Assembly: GCA_030747595.1 (NCBI GenBank)
Contig: JASLKK010000007.1
Location: 62,001 to 126,000, forward strand
From: Acidimicrobiales bacterium
Lineage (GTDB): Bacteria; Actinomycetota; Acidimicrobiia; Acidimicrobiales; MedAcidi-G1
Direction: 5' to 3'
Length of the DNA: 64,000 nt
Part shown: positions 7,550 to 16,324 of the stretch, piece by piece
Numbering within the stretch: position 1 is the first letter of the stretch
Layout of the letters: every line of letters begins with the position of its first letter
Program-made: the position numbers and the translations under genes
Notes under the pieces: model-generated
What the model was told of the DNA's origin: nothing
The model's input: the letters and a program-made list of their open reading frames with translations, nothing else
Database searches by the model: none

Positions 7550-8410
7550 TCATCCAGGTTCCGGACCGACGGCCGCCGGCCGGTCCGAGTGGCTCCACTG
7601 TGACCAGGACCCCACGAACAGGCGGCCCCGTCCCAGCCCGGCGTGCTCCATGGCCAACAGGTCGTGGCACGCGCTGACACCGGATCCGCAGTAGGCGACC
7701 ACGTTGGTGGCGTCCACCACCCCGATCTCCTCGTACCGGGAGACCAGGTCATCGGGTGACCGGAACCGGCCGGTCCGGGGGCCCTCGACCTCGAGGTTCA
7801 CAGCAAACGGTGCGCTCCTCGCCCCTGGGACGTGCCCAGCCCGCGGGTCCATTGGCTCACTCTCTCCCCGATACCGCTCAGCACCACGAGCGTCTAGCAC
7901 GATCCCCTCAGCCCCTCCCGACGCCGCCAGAGTGGCCACCTCGTCGATGGTGGCCACTGCACCGACAGGCCAAGGTTCGACCGGCATCACCACCGGCGAT
8001 CGGACGGTCGGCGAGGTCTCCAGCGGCCCATCCCAAGCCCCGACGCCACCGTCGAGCAACGCTGCAGGTCGGCCCAGTACACGCAGCATCCACACCAGGC
8101 GTCCGGCGGCCATCCCACCGGCATCGTCGTAGGCAACCACCGGGTCGTCCCGCCCGATGCCCAGATCTCTCATCGATCGAGCAAACGCCTCGGGCGTGGG
8201 CAGCGGATGGCGACCTACCTCGGAACCCGGTGTCGAGGTCAGGTGTTCGTCGAGGTCGACGAAGACGGCGCCCGGGAGGTGGCCGGCGTCGTAGGCATCG
8301 CGACCCGATCTGCCATCCAGGTACCACCGCACGTCGCACATCACGACGCCCCGAATAGCCGCCACCTCAGAGGCCTCGACAATGGGGGCGAACTCATATC
8401 GGGTCGGCAC
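7550..8410 (-). CDS. thiosulfate / 3-mercaptopyruvate sulfurtransferase
   Basis: 286-residue tandem rhodanese protein. The N-terminal inactive domain carries DVRWYLDGRSGRDAYDAGHLPGAV, cut here to its key parts: DVRW at ~26-29 and AGHLPGAV at ~42-49. The C-terminal active domain has LDAR, GHVPGA and the catalytic loop CGSGVSA with Cys241. CGSG(V/T) loops are usual in 3-mercaptopyruvate-type enzymes, but specificity is not certain. The start is GTG 8410. The gene sits 70 bp upstream of metY on the same strand and is divergent from the carboxylase operon. Confidence 0.9.
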   Translation of the reverse strand: MPTRYEFAPIVEASEVAAIRGVVMCDVRWYLDGRSGRDAYDAGHLPGAVFVDLDEHLTSTPGSEVGRHPLPTPEAFARSMRDLGIGRDDPVVAYDDAGGMAAGRLVWMLRVLGRPAALLDGGVGAWDGPLETSPTVRSPVVMPVEPWPVGAVATIDEVATLAASGGAEGIVLDARGAERYRGESEPMDPRAGHVPGARSAPFAVNLEVEGPRTGRFRSPDDLVSRYEEIGVVDATNVVAYCGSGVSACHDLLAMEHAGLGRGRLFVGSWSQWSHSDRPAAVGPEPG

Positions 8411-8454
8411 GCCACGAGCATCCCACCGGGAATGCCCCTCCTGATCCGCGCAGC

Positions 8455-8464
8455 CCCGTACGGG
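8455..8464. promoter_or_regulatory. palindrome CCCGTACGGG in the carboxylase-operon promoter region
   Basis: Perfect 10-bp palindrome between the divergent sulfurtransferase and carboxyltransferase genes, 54 bp before the ATG at 8518. It is flanked by CTGAT and ATCAG, which form outer inverted arms. Because the operon encodes its own TetR regulator, this is a candidate operator. That is inference only; no homologous operator is known to me. Confidence 0.35.
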
Positions 8465-8517
8465 TAATCAGATCGGTAACTTTGCACTCTTATTCTTACT
8501 GCCCTAAGGTTTCGGCC

Positions 8518-10164
8518 ATGCTTCACCGGCTCCTCGCCCCACCTCTTGCGTCCACTCTGGACACCCGCAGCGATGCCTTCGCCCAGAACCGCTCTGACAT
8601 GGAAGAACACCTGGCCGTGATCGAGGAACTCCTCGACGAGGCAGACGCCGGTGGGGGTCCCGAGTCGATGGCCCGCCTCCGCTCCCGGGACAAGATGCCC
8701 ATCAGGGAACGAATAGCCCATGTAGTCGACCCCGACAGCCCATTCCTCGAGATCAGCCCGCTGGCCGGATACGAGTCCTCGTACACGGTGGGCGGGGGCT
8801 TCGTGGTGGGGATCGGCGTGATCGCCGGCGTCGAGTGCGTCATCTGCGGAAACGACCCGACAGTGCTGGGCGGCGCCATGACCCCCTACATGGCCAAGAA
8901 GTGGATGCGGGCCATTGAGATCGCCCGCCACAACCGGATGCCCTACGTCAGCTTCGTGGAGTCCGCCGGTGCCGACCTACGGGTCCAGACTGGCGGCGGC
9001 TCCGGCGGGCGGCGGGCCAGAACCGACCACTTCGCCGAGACCGGTCGCTTTTTCTACGAGATGATCGAGCTCTCCAAGTTGGCCATCCCCACGATCTGCG
9101 TGGTGTTCGGGTCGTCAACGGCCGGCGGGGCCTACCAGCCCGGTATGTCCGACTACACGATCTTCATCAAGGAACAGTCCAAGGTCTTTCTGGCCGGGCC
9201 CCCGCTGGTGAAGATGGCCACCGGAGAGGACGCCGACGACGAGACCCTGGGCGGCGGCGCGATGCACGCCGAGAAGTCCGGTCTTGCCGACTACCTGGCT
9301 AATGACGAGATGGACGCCCTACGCATGTGCCGCGAGGTCGTGTCTCACCTCGACTGGCGCAAGGCCGGCCCCGATCGGTCATACGAGGTGACCGAACCGA
9401 TCCACGACGTTGAGGGCCTCATGGGCATGGTGTCCAAGGATCTCAAGCAGCCGGTCGACGTCAGGGAGATCATCGGTCGAGTTGTCGACGGTTCCCGATT
9501 CGAGGATTTCAAACCCCGGTACGGACCGACAATGATCTGCGGGTTCGCCACCATCCACGGCTACCCGGTTGGAATCCTCGGCAACAACGGCGTGATCTAC
9601 CCGGAGGCCGCCGAGAAGGCCGCCCACTTCATCCAGCTCTGCAACCGGCAGGACACACCGCTGGTTTTCCTTCAGAACATCACCGGGTTCATGGTGGGCA
9701 CCGACTTCGAAGAGGCGGGAATCATCAAGAAGGGCTCCCAGATGATCAACGCCCTGACCAACTCCACCGTGCCCCACCTCACGGTCATCATCGGCGCCTC
9801 CTACGGGGCGGGCACCTACGCCATGTCGGGGCGGGGCTACGAGAACCGGTTCACCTTCCTATGGCCGATGGCCAAGATCGCCGTCATGGGTCCCAAGCAG
9901 ATCGCCGGCGTCATGTCGATCGTGCGACGGGGCCAGGCAGCCCGCAAGGGCATCGAATTCGACGAGGAGGCAGACGCCGAGATCGTTCGACAGGTTGAGG
10001 CCGCTCAGGAGAAGGGGTCTCTCGCACTGGAAGCCACCGGGGCGGTTAGCGACGACGGGATCATCGACCCACGCGACACCCGCACGGTGCTCGGACTATG
10101 CCTGTCGGTGGTGAGGACAGCGCCTGTCGAAGGCGCCGAGAACTACGGGGTGTTCCGACTGTGA
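8518..10164 (+). CDS. acyl-CoA carboxylase beta subunit (carboxyltransferase; MCC/geranyl-CoA carboxylase type)
   Basis: 548-residue carboxyltransferase subunit with two crotonase-like halves. The N-terminal half binds acyl-CoA (GGGFVVGIGVIAGVECV; SFVESAGADLRVQ; FGSSTAGGAYQPGMSDY). The C-terminal half binds carboxybiotin (FLQNITGFMVGTDFEEAGI; GASYGAGTYAMSGRGY). The pattern RDKMPIRERI and the overall length fit methylcrotonyl- or geranyl-CoA carboxylase beta subunits more than propionyl-CoA carboxylase. The ATG at 8518 is chosen because AAGG lies 8 nt upstream; a TTG 12 codons earlier is possible. It is the first gene of a six-gene operon, and its stop overlaps the alpha-subunit GTG. Confidence 0.9.
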   Translation: MLHRLLAPPLASTLDTRSDAFAQNRSDMEEHLAVIEELLDEADAGGGPESMARLRSRDKMPIRERIAHVVDPDSPFLEISPLAGYESSYTVGGGFVVGIGVIAGVECVICGNDPTVLGGAMTPYMAKKWMRAIEIARHNRMPYVSFVESAGADLRVQTGGGSGGRRARTDHFAETGRFFYEMIELSKLAIPTICVVFGSSTAGGAYQPGMSDYTIFIKEQSKVFLAGPPLVKMATGEDADDETLGGGAMHAEKSGLADYLANDEMDALRMCREVVSHLDWRKAGPDRSYEVTEPIHDVEGLMGMVSKDLKQPVDVREIIGRVVDGSRFEDFKPRYGPTMICGFATIHGYPVGILGNNGVIYPEAAEKAAHFIQLCNRQDTPLVFLQNITGFMVGTDFEEAGIIKKGSQMINALTNSTVPHLTVIIGASYGAGTYAMSGRGYENRFTFLWPMAKIAVMGPKQIAGVMSIVRRGQAARKGIEFDEEADAEIVRQVEAAQEKGSLALEATGAVSDDGIIDPRDTRTVLGLCLSVVRTAPVEGAENYGVFRL

Positions 10165-12212
10165 ATCACACCTCCAACGTCCCGATCACGGGGGTACTCG
10201 TTGCCAACCGCGGCGAGATCGCCTCTCGGGTGTTCCGCACCGCCCGCTCCATGGGCATGCGTTGCGTCGCCGTGTATGTCGACGCAGATGCGACCGCGCC
10301 CTACGTGGCCGAGGCCGACGTGGCCGTCCGACTCGACGACGGGGGCTACCTCGACGGCGACGCTCTAGTAGCGGCCGCCAAGGCAGCCGGCGCCGATGCC
10401 GTGCATCCCGGCTACGGGTTCCTAGCCGAGGACGCGGCCTTCGCCATAGCGGTATCCGATGCCGGCCTGACGTGGATCGGCCCGACGCCCGACGTCATCG
10501 CCTCAATGGGCGACAAGATCTCGGCCAAGGTCACTGCGGTCGCCGCCGGAGTCCCCACCCTTCCGTCCTCGGACGACCCCACCAATGATGAGGCCGTGGG
10601 CTATCCGCTCCTGGTCAAGGCAGCAGCGGGCGGCGGCGGCAAGGGCATGCACCTCGTAGAACGACCCGAGGACCTGGCCGACGCGGTGGCAACCGCACAG
10701 CGGGAGGCCGCAGCATCGTTCGGCGACGACCGGGTGTTCCTCGAGCGGTACGTGGCCCACTCCCGCCATATCGAGATCCAGATCCTGGGTGACGCCCACG
10801 GGAACCTGGTGCACCTCGGTGAACGGGAGTGCTCCATCCAGCGCCGCCACCAGAAGGTGGTCGAAGAGTCCCCAGCCGCCGTGCTCGATGCCGACGACCG
10901 GAACGCCATGGGAGCAGCTGCCCGGCAACTGGCCGACGGGATCGGCTACCGGTCAGCCGGGACGGTCGAGTTCCTGGTCGACGACGCCAGCGGCGAGTTC
11001 TTCTTCCTGGAGGTCAACACCCGCCTCCAGGTCGAGCATGCGGTGACCGAAGAGGTCACCGGCATCGACCTGGTCCGCGAGCAACTACGAATCGCCGCCG
11101 GCGAACCGCTGGGCTACGGGCAGAACGACGTGACCTTTGACGGCCACGCCATCGAGGTGCGGCTCTACGCTGAGGACCCGTCAGCCGGCTTCCTCCCGGC
11201 CACCGGAACGCTGGAGGCCTGGGAGCCGGCCGACGAACCAGCCGTGCGTTGGGACACCGGGGTGACAGCGGGCAGCGTGGTCGGGGTCGACTTCGACCCC
11301 ATGCTGGCCAAGGTGGTGGCCCACGGGCCGACCCGCGCCGAGGCCGCTGGACGCCTGGCCCTGGCGCTTGAACGCATGCACCTCGGTGGGGTGACCACCA
11401 ACCGGGACTTCCTGGCCGCCACGCTGCGTCACGAGGCGTTCCTGGCCGGCGACACCACCACCGACTTCATCGAGAGGCACACCCCGGCGACGACCATGGT
11501 CCATGACGGCCCGACGGCCGACCGGGTGGCGACCACGGCCGCCCTGTGGATCCAGGGACGCAACCGGACCAACGCTCTCGTTCAGGGCCAGGCCCCCAGC
11601 GGTTGGCGCAACGCCCGCCTTCCCGATCAGGCGGTCACCCTCGCCCGGGTGGGAAGCGAAGACGCTCCGACCGCCGTCCGCTACCGCTCGGAGCGCGACG
11701 GGACGTTCTCGGTGAGTATCACCCAACCTGACTCCCGGTCCGACGACGACTCGGTCCGACATCAGGCGACGATCTACGCCTGGTCGGCCAACGGGATCGA
11801 CCTGGCGGTCGACGGCATTCGAACCACGGCACTGATCACCGCGGTGACCGCCGACGAGTTAGCCGGCCGGGGCGAGGTACTCCACGTCACCATGGCCAAC
11901 ACCACCACGTCGCTGGAGACGGTCCCCCGATTCAACCTGCCCGGGACCGAGGCTCCGACCGGTGGCCTGACGGCACCCATGCCCGGGAAGGTCCTCGACG
12001 TGCTCGCTGCAGCCGGTGACGTGGTCATCGCCGGACAGGCCATGGTCGTGCTGGAGGCCATGAAGATGGAACACCGCATGACCGCCCCGTTCGACGGCAC
12101 AGTGGCCGAGGTACGGGTGACGGCCGGCGATCAGGTCGACAACGGAGCCGTCCTCATGGTCATCGAACCCGCCGACGGTCACCCGATGGGCGAAGATGGC
12201 GCTGATGGCTGA
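10161..12212 (+). CDS. acyl-CoA carboxylase alpha subunit (biotin carboxylase + BCCP)
   Basis: 683-residue protein combining an N-terminal biotin carboxylase (ATP-grasp) and a C-terminal biotin carrier. Evidence is VLVANRGEIASRVFRTAR at the start, the Gly-rich ATP loop KAAAGGGGKGMHLV, FFLEVNTRLQVEHAVTE and ATGTLEAWE. The biotinyl motif EAMKMEH is near the end, with Lys635 the likely biotin site. It carboxylates biotin with ATP and bicarbonate for the neighbouring beta subunit. The start is GTG 10161, overlapping the previous stop as GTGA. The middle region (~450-600) is the poorly conserved BT-like linker typical of MCC/GCC alpha chains. Confidence 0.92.
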   Translation: MNHTSNVPITGVLVANRGEIASRVFRTARSMGMRCVAVYVDADATAPYVAEADVAVRLDDGGYLDGDALVAAAKAAGADAVHPGYGFLAEDAAFAIAVSDAGLTWIGPTPDVIASMGDKISAKVTAVAAGVPTLPSSDDPTNDEAVGYPLLVKAAAGGGGKGMHLVERPEDLADAVATAQREAAASFGDDRVFLERYVAHSRHIEIQILGDAHGNLVHLGERECSIQRRHQKVVEESPAAVLDADDRNAMGAAARQLADGIGYRSAGTVEFLVDDASGEFFFLEVNTRLQVEHAVTEEVTGIDLVREQLRIAAGEPLGYGQNDVTFDGHAIEVRLYAEDPSAGFLPATGTLEAWEPADEPAVRWDTGVTAGSVVGVDFDPMLAKVVAHGPTRAEAAGRLALALERMHLGGVTTNRDFLAATLRHEAFLAGDTTTDFIERHTPATTMVHDGPTADRVATTAALWIQGRNRTNALVQGQAPSGWRNARLPDQAVTLARVGSEDAPTAVRYRSERDGTFSVSITQPDSRSDDDSVRHQATIYAWSANGIDLAVDGIRTTALITAVTADELAGRGEVLHVTMANTTTSLETVPRFNLPGTEAPTGGLTAPMPGKVLDVLAAAGDVVIAGQAMVVLEAMKMEHRMTAPFDGTVAEVRVTAGDQVDNGAVLMVIEPADGHPMGEDGADG

Positions 12213-14007
12213 ACCGATCCGCATCGCCAACTGCTCCGGCTTCTACGGAGACCGCCTCTCGGCGGCCGCCGAGATGGTAGAAGGCGGCCACATCGACGTC
12301 CTGACCGGTGACTGGCTGGCCGAGTTGACGATGCTGATTTTGGCCCGCACCAAGGCCAAGCGGGCGGGCGGCGGCTTCGCCGGGAGCTTCGTCAAGCAGA
12401 TGGAACAGGTCATGGGCACCTGCCTCGACCGGGGCATCACGGTGGTCAGCAATGCCGGCGGTCTCGACCCCGCCGGCTGTGCCGAGGCGCTCGCCGAGGT
12501 GGCCGATCGCCTCGGGCTGTCACCCACCATCGCCTACGTGGCCGGCGACGACCTGCTGGGACGCCTCGACGACCTGCTGGCCGCCGGCGTGGACCTTCCC
12601 GACATGGTGACCGGCGAGCCGCTGGCCGACCCGGGCCGCTTCGTGAGTGCCAACGCCTACCTCGGCTGCTGGGGCATAGTCGACGCCCTGGACCGGGGTG
12701 CCGACATCGTGGTGACCGGTCGGGCCACCGACGCTGCCATTGTTTGCGGCCCGGCGGCGTGGCACCACGGCTGGGCCCGTGACGACTGGGACGCACTGGC
12801 CGGAGCCGTGGTAGCCGGCCACGTCATCGAGTGCGGCACCCAGGCCACCGGTGGCAACTACTCGTTCTTCACCGAGGTGCCGGGCATGGGCCGGGTGGGT
12901 TTCCCGTGGGCCGAGGTGGCCGCCGACGGATCATCGACCATCGGCAAGCACGACGGGACCGGCGGCCAGGTGTCGATCGGCACCGTGACCTCGCAGTTGC
13001 TGTACGAGATCGGATCACCGGCCTACCTGGGCCCTGACGTGACGTCACGATTCGACACCATCCAGCTCGACGAGGTCGGGCCGGACCGTGTGCGGATCCA
13101 CGGCGTACAGGGCGAACCACCCCCGACGACGTTGAAGGTCTCGATGAACGCCATGGGCGGCCACCGTGCCGACCTCTCCGTCGCCCTGACCGGCCTGGAC
13201 GTCGAAGCCAAGGCTGCACTGGCAGAGGAGGCATTCTGGATCGCTATGCCCGATGGGCCCGACGACTTCGAGTCGGTCGAATCCCGCATCGTCCGTACCG
13301 ACAAGATCGACCCGGCATCCAACGAGGAGGCGGTGGCCCAGTGGTGCCTAACCCTCAAGGACGCCGACGAGCGAAAAGTGGGTCGTGGAGTGTTCAACGC
13401 CATGACCGAGATGGCCTTGTCCACCATTCCCGGGTTCTTCTCGGTGCGTAGCAGCGCGTCCAGAACCTTCGGTGTCCACCGGGCAGGCCTCGTGCCCGCC
13501 GACCTCGTCCCGCAGGACGTGGTGGTGCTCGAAGCCGGCCAGGTGACCTCACGAACCATCGTGGAATCGGCTGCTCCAACCAGTGAAGCGGCCGATGTCT
13601 CTGTCGAACCCCGACCGGGGCCCGACGTGACCATCCCTGGGGGCCCAACGGTGGCCGTGCCCCTCGGCCGCATCGCCGGTGCCCGCTCGGGCGACAAGGG
13701 TGGCGATGCCAACCTCGGCCTATTCGTCCGCGACGATGCAGCCTGGGCGTGGCTGGACGACCACCTCACCGTGGACCGCCTCCGAGTCCTGCTACCCGAG
13801 ACGGCCGACCTGTCCATCGAGCGTCACCGGCTGCCGGCTATCCGGTCGCTCAACTTCATGATCCGTGGCCTATTGGGCGAGGGGGTGGCTGCGTCGTCCC
13901 GTCAGGATGGCCAAGCCAAGAGTCTCGGCGAATGGATCCGAGCCCGGATCGTGGACGTGCCCGCCTCACTGCTCCCCGCCGAGCAGTCGAACGAGGCCTC
14001 CGGCTGA
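12196..14007 (+). CDS. AtuA-like protein (acyclic terpene utilisation family, DUF1446)
   Basis: 603-residue protein. Residues ~5-460 are the DUF1446/AtuA domain (IRIANCSGFYGDR, GCWGIVDALDRGADIVVTGR, GTQATGGNYSFF). Residues ~495-600 are the AtuA C-terminal domain (IAGARSGDKGGDANLGLFV, AIRSLNFMIRGLLGEG). The founding member is needed for growth of Pseudomonas on citronellol/geraniol, but its biochemical reaction is not established. The start is ATG 12196, with ATG 12205 as an equally possible start. Both overlap the end of the alpha-subunit gene. Being next to a carboxylase and a crotonase, the arrangement resembles atu and liu clusters. Confidence 0.88.
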   Translation: MALMAEPIRIANCSGFYGDRLSAAAEMVEGGHIDVLTGDWLAELTMLILARTKAKRAGGGFAGSFVKQMEQVMGTCLDRGITVVSNAGGLDPAGCAEALAEVADRLGLSPTIAYVAGDDLLGRLDDLLAAGVDLPDMVTGEPLADPGRFVSANAYLGCWGIVDALDRGADIVVTGRATDAAIVCGPAAWHHGWARDDWDALAGAVVAGHVIECGTQATGGNYSFFTEVPGMGRVGFPWAEVAADGSSTIGKHDGTGGQVSIGTVTSQLLYEIGSPAYLGPDVTSRFDTIQLDEVGPDRVRIHGVQGEPPPTTLKVSMNAMGGHRADLSVALTGLDVEAKAALAEEAFWIAMPDGPDDFESVESRIVRTDKIDPASNEEAVAQWCLTLKDADERKVGRGVFNAMTEMALSTIPGFFSVRSSASRTFGVHRAGLVPADLVPQDVVVLEAGQVTSRTIVESAAPTSEAADVSVEPRPGPDVTIPGGPTVAVPLGRIAGARSGDKGGDANLGLFVRDDAAWAWLDDHLTVDRLRVLLPETADLSIERHRLPAIRSLNFMIRGLLGEGVAASSRQDGQAKSLGEWIRARIVDVPASLLPAEQSNEASG

Positions 14008-14705
14008 TGGCCAAGAGCACGGCCCTGCTGGCCGTCGAACAGGCCACCGAACAGGCCGCCGAACAGGCCCGCCGACTCCGGGCCGTGCCCGCCCCCCGTC
14101 CCGTCCTGGACCGCGAGCGGGAGGACCAGCTCACTGGCCGCCAGCGTGAAGTCCTGGACCAGTTGGTGGCCCTCTTCGCCGACGGCTTCGTCGAGCTCAC
14201 CATGGCCGACATTGCCGCCCAGGCCGGCTGCTCGTTGCGCACCCTCTACGACCTCGCACCCAGCAGGGACGAGCTGGTACTCACGGTCATCGACCGCAAC
14301 CTGCGACACATCGGACGAGCCGCCGTTGGCGCCATGGCTCCCGACATGGCCCCGCTGGAAGCCATCCGGGCCTACCTACGGGCGGCCAACCTGGCCGTGG
14401 CCTCAACCACGCCGGCATTCGCCCGCGACCAGGCGGCCACCCCGTCGACCCACCGGCTGGCCACCGCCCACTCCGACTATCTGGTGGCCGTCACCCGAAC
14501 TCTTCTGGACCTGGCCGTAGAGCGTGGCAACCTGGCCGATCCGAGCGGCGATCCGATCGACACCGCGGCAGTGGCAAGGGTGGTGGCCGGCCTGGGGGCC
14601 ATGTTCGCCCTTCCTGAACACATCGAAGCCATCGACTCGACACCCCGAGATGCCGCCAACACCATGGTCGACGTCATCCTTCGAGGACTGGAGAGCACAC
14701 CGTGA
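14007..14705 (+). CDS. TetR-family transcriptional regulator
   Basis: 232-residue DNA-binding regulator. An Ala/Glu/Gln-rich N-terminal extension (residues ~1-45, with EQATEQAAEQA) precedes the TetR helix-turn-helix TMADIAAQAGCSLRTLYDLA at about 64-83. The C-terminal helical region is a ligand-binding and dimerisation domain for an unknown ligand. The ATG at 14007 shares its A with the stop of the AtuA gene (TGATG), so translation is coupled. Lying inside the operon, it probably regulates the same operon in response to an acyl-CoA intermediate; this is an inference. Confidence 0.9.
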   Translation: MAKSTALLAVEQATEQAAEQARRLRAVPAPRPVLDREREDQLTGRQREVLDQLVALFADGFVELTMADIAAQAGCSLRTLYDLAPSRDELVLTVIDRNLRHIGRAAVGAMAPDMAPLEAIRAYLRAANLAVASTTPAFARDQAATPSTHRLATAHSDYLVAVTRTLLDLAVERGNLADPSGDPIDTAAVARVVAGLGAMFALPEHIEAIDSTPRDAANTMVDVILRGLESTP

Positions 14706-15514
14706 CCGACTCGCCTCTCACCATGGCGAATCTCACCGCCGACCTCACGGCCGAGCAGCAGGCCCTCGATGACGTCGTAGCCCACCTCGACCTCGACGCC
14801 TGGGATATGGCGACGGCCAGCCCCCGCTGGACGGTCGGCGACCAGATCGCCCACCTTGCCTACTTCGACGCGACCGCCACGTTGGCCATCACCGACCCCG
14901 AGGGCTTCCGCTCGGCGGTCGATGGCCTGATGGGCGTGGCCCGAGATGGCGAGGAGGCGATCGACGACCTAACCATGGGCGCCTACCGGCGACTCACGCC
15001 ACCCGAACGACTCGACGCATGGCGCGACGGCCGCCGACGGTTAGCCGCGGCGGCCGGCACACTGGCCGACGACGCCCAGGTGCCGTGGTACGGACCGTCG
15101 ATGGGTGGTAAGTCGTTTCTCACGGCCCGTCTCATGGAGGCGTGGGCCCACGGCCAGGACGTGGTGGACGCCGTGGGCGCCATCCGTCCGCCGACCGACC
15201 GTCTCCGCCACATCGCCCAACTTGGGGTCATGACCAGAGGGTGGTCCTACGCCAACCGACGAATGGAAGCTCCCGATGTGGCCGTCGACGTCGTGCTCGA
15301 GGCACCGTCGGGCGCCGTTTGGACGTGGGGCCCCGGTGATGCATCCGAAACGATCAGCGGGCCGGCCGAGGACTTCTGCCTGGTGGTCACCCAACGCCGA
15401 CACGTTGACGACACTGGGCTCCGGATGGCAGGTGACGGCGCCCGGGACTGGATGGTCCGGGCCCAGGCCTTCGCCGGCCCACCTACGAACGGACCCGATG
15501 CAGGGAGTTCCTGA
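14702..15514 (+). CDS. TIGR03084-like / DinB-maleylpyruvate isomerase-fold protein
   Basis: 270-residue protein of the actinobacterial group often called TIGR03084 family metal-binding protein, related to the DinB/mycothiol-dependent maleylpyruvate isomerase fold. Visible features are WTVGDQIAHLAYFD, with the helical His that normally binds metal, and LMEAWAHGQDVVDAVG, with the second metal His. A C-terminal SCP-like beta region follows (VDVVLEAPSGAVWTWG, ISGPAEDFCLVVTQRRH). Its reaction is unknown. It is regularly found near AtuA-like and acyl-CoA genes. The start is GTG 14702, overlapping the TetR stop (GTGA). Confidence 0.82.
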   Translation: MTDSPLTMANLTADLTAEQQALDDVVAHLDLDAWDMATASPRWTVGDQIAHLAYFDATATLAITDPEGFRSAVDGLMGVARDGEEAIDDLTMGAYRRLTPPERLDAWRDGRRRLAAAAGTLADDAQVPWYGPSMGGKSFLTARLMEAWAHGQDVVDAVGAIRPPTDRLRHIAQLGVMTRGWSYANRRMEAPDVAVDVVLEAPSGAVWTWGPGDASETISGPAEDFCLVVTQRRHVDDTGLRMAGDGARDWMVRAQAFAGPPTNGPDAGSS

Positions 15515-16299
15515 TGCCACTGGTAGAGACGACACGCGGTGAAGACGGCCTTGCCGGCGTCGTCACGGTCACCTTGGCCGACGAAGAGAACCGCAACGCC
15601 CTGAGCGCCGCGCTGGTCGGCGAACTGGTCGAGACACTGGACGCCGCGGACAGCGATCCAACCGTCCGGGTGGTGGTGCTGACCAACAGGGGTCGAGTGT
15701 TTTGTGCCGGCGCCGACCTATCGGAACGCTCGGGCGGCGGCGCCCGAGATGGTGGTCCTCCTCCAAAGTCAGTCGACCCCGCGGCACTGTTCTCGCGGTT
15801 TCGGTCGTCCCCCAAGATCTACGTGGGCCGAATCGCCGGTCACTGCGTAGCCGGCGGCATGGGACTAGCCGCCGCCATGGACCTGACGGTGGTCGACGAG
15901 TCGGCGAAGTTCGGCTTCACCGAGGTGAGGCGCGGTATCGCCCCGGCAATGATCTCGGTGCTGTGCCTACCGAAGATGCGGCCCACCCAGGCTGCTGAGG
16001 CCATGCTGCTGGGCAACCGAATGACAGGCGCCGACGCGGCCCGTCTCGGCCTTGTCAACCAGGCCGTCCCGGCCGACGAACTGGATGCCGCCGTCGAATC
16101 GTTCGTGACCGACCTGCTGGCCGGTGGCCCGGACGCACTGGCGGCCACCAAGCAACTGCTGACCCAGGTGCCGGGCATGGACGTCGACGAGGCCTTCGCC
16201 TGGACGGCCGAACTCTCGTCAACGATCTTCCGATCCGACGAAGCCAGAGAAGGCATGCGGGCCTTCCTCGAGAAGCGCCCCCCGTCCTGGACCGACTGA
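15514..16299 (+). CDS. enoyl-CoA hydratase/isomerase (methylglutaconyl-CoA hydratase-like)
   Basis: 261-residue crotonase-fold protein. The CoA-binding and oxyanion region is CAGADLS and GHCVAGGMGLAAAMD. The first catalytic Glu of classic crotonase is absent from this second segment (Gly-Leu instead). The second Glu is kept in FTEVRRGIAPAMIS. The TEVRxGxxPAxIS sequence is typical of LiuC/AtuE-type hydratases acting on 3-methylglutaconyl- or isohexenylglutaconyl-CoA. Such a hydratase would act directly after the carboxylase encoded in the same operon. The ATG at 15514 overlaps the previous stop (TGATG). It is the last gene of the operon and meets pntB convergently after 25 bp. Confidence 0.87.
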   Translation: MPLVETTRGEDGLAGVVTVTLADEENRNALSAALVGELVETLDAADSDPTVRVVVLTNRGRVFCAGADLSERSGGGARDGGPPPKSVDPAALFSRFRSSPKIYVGRIAGHCVAGGMGLAAAMDLTVVDESAKFGFTEVRRGIAPAMISVLCLPKMRPTQAAEAMLLGNRMTGADAARLGLVNQAVPADELDAAVESFVTDLLAGGPDALAATKQLLTQVPGMDVDEAFAWTAELSSTIFRSDEAREGMRAFLEKRPPSWTD

Positions 16300-16324
16300 C
16301 CACCGAATTGGCCAGCAATCCCCC

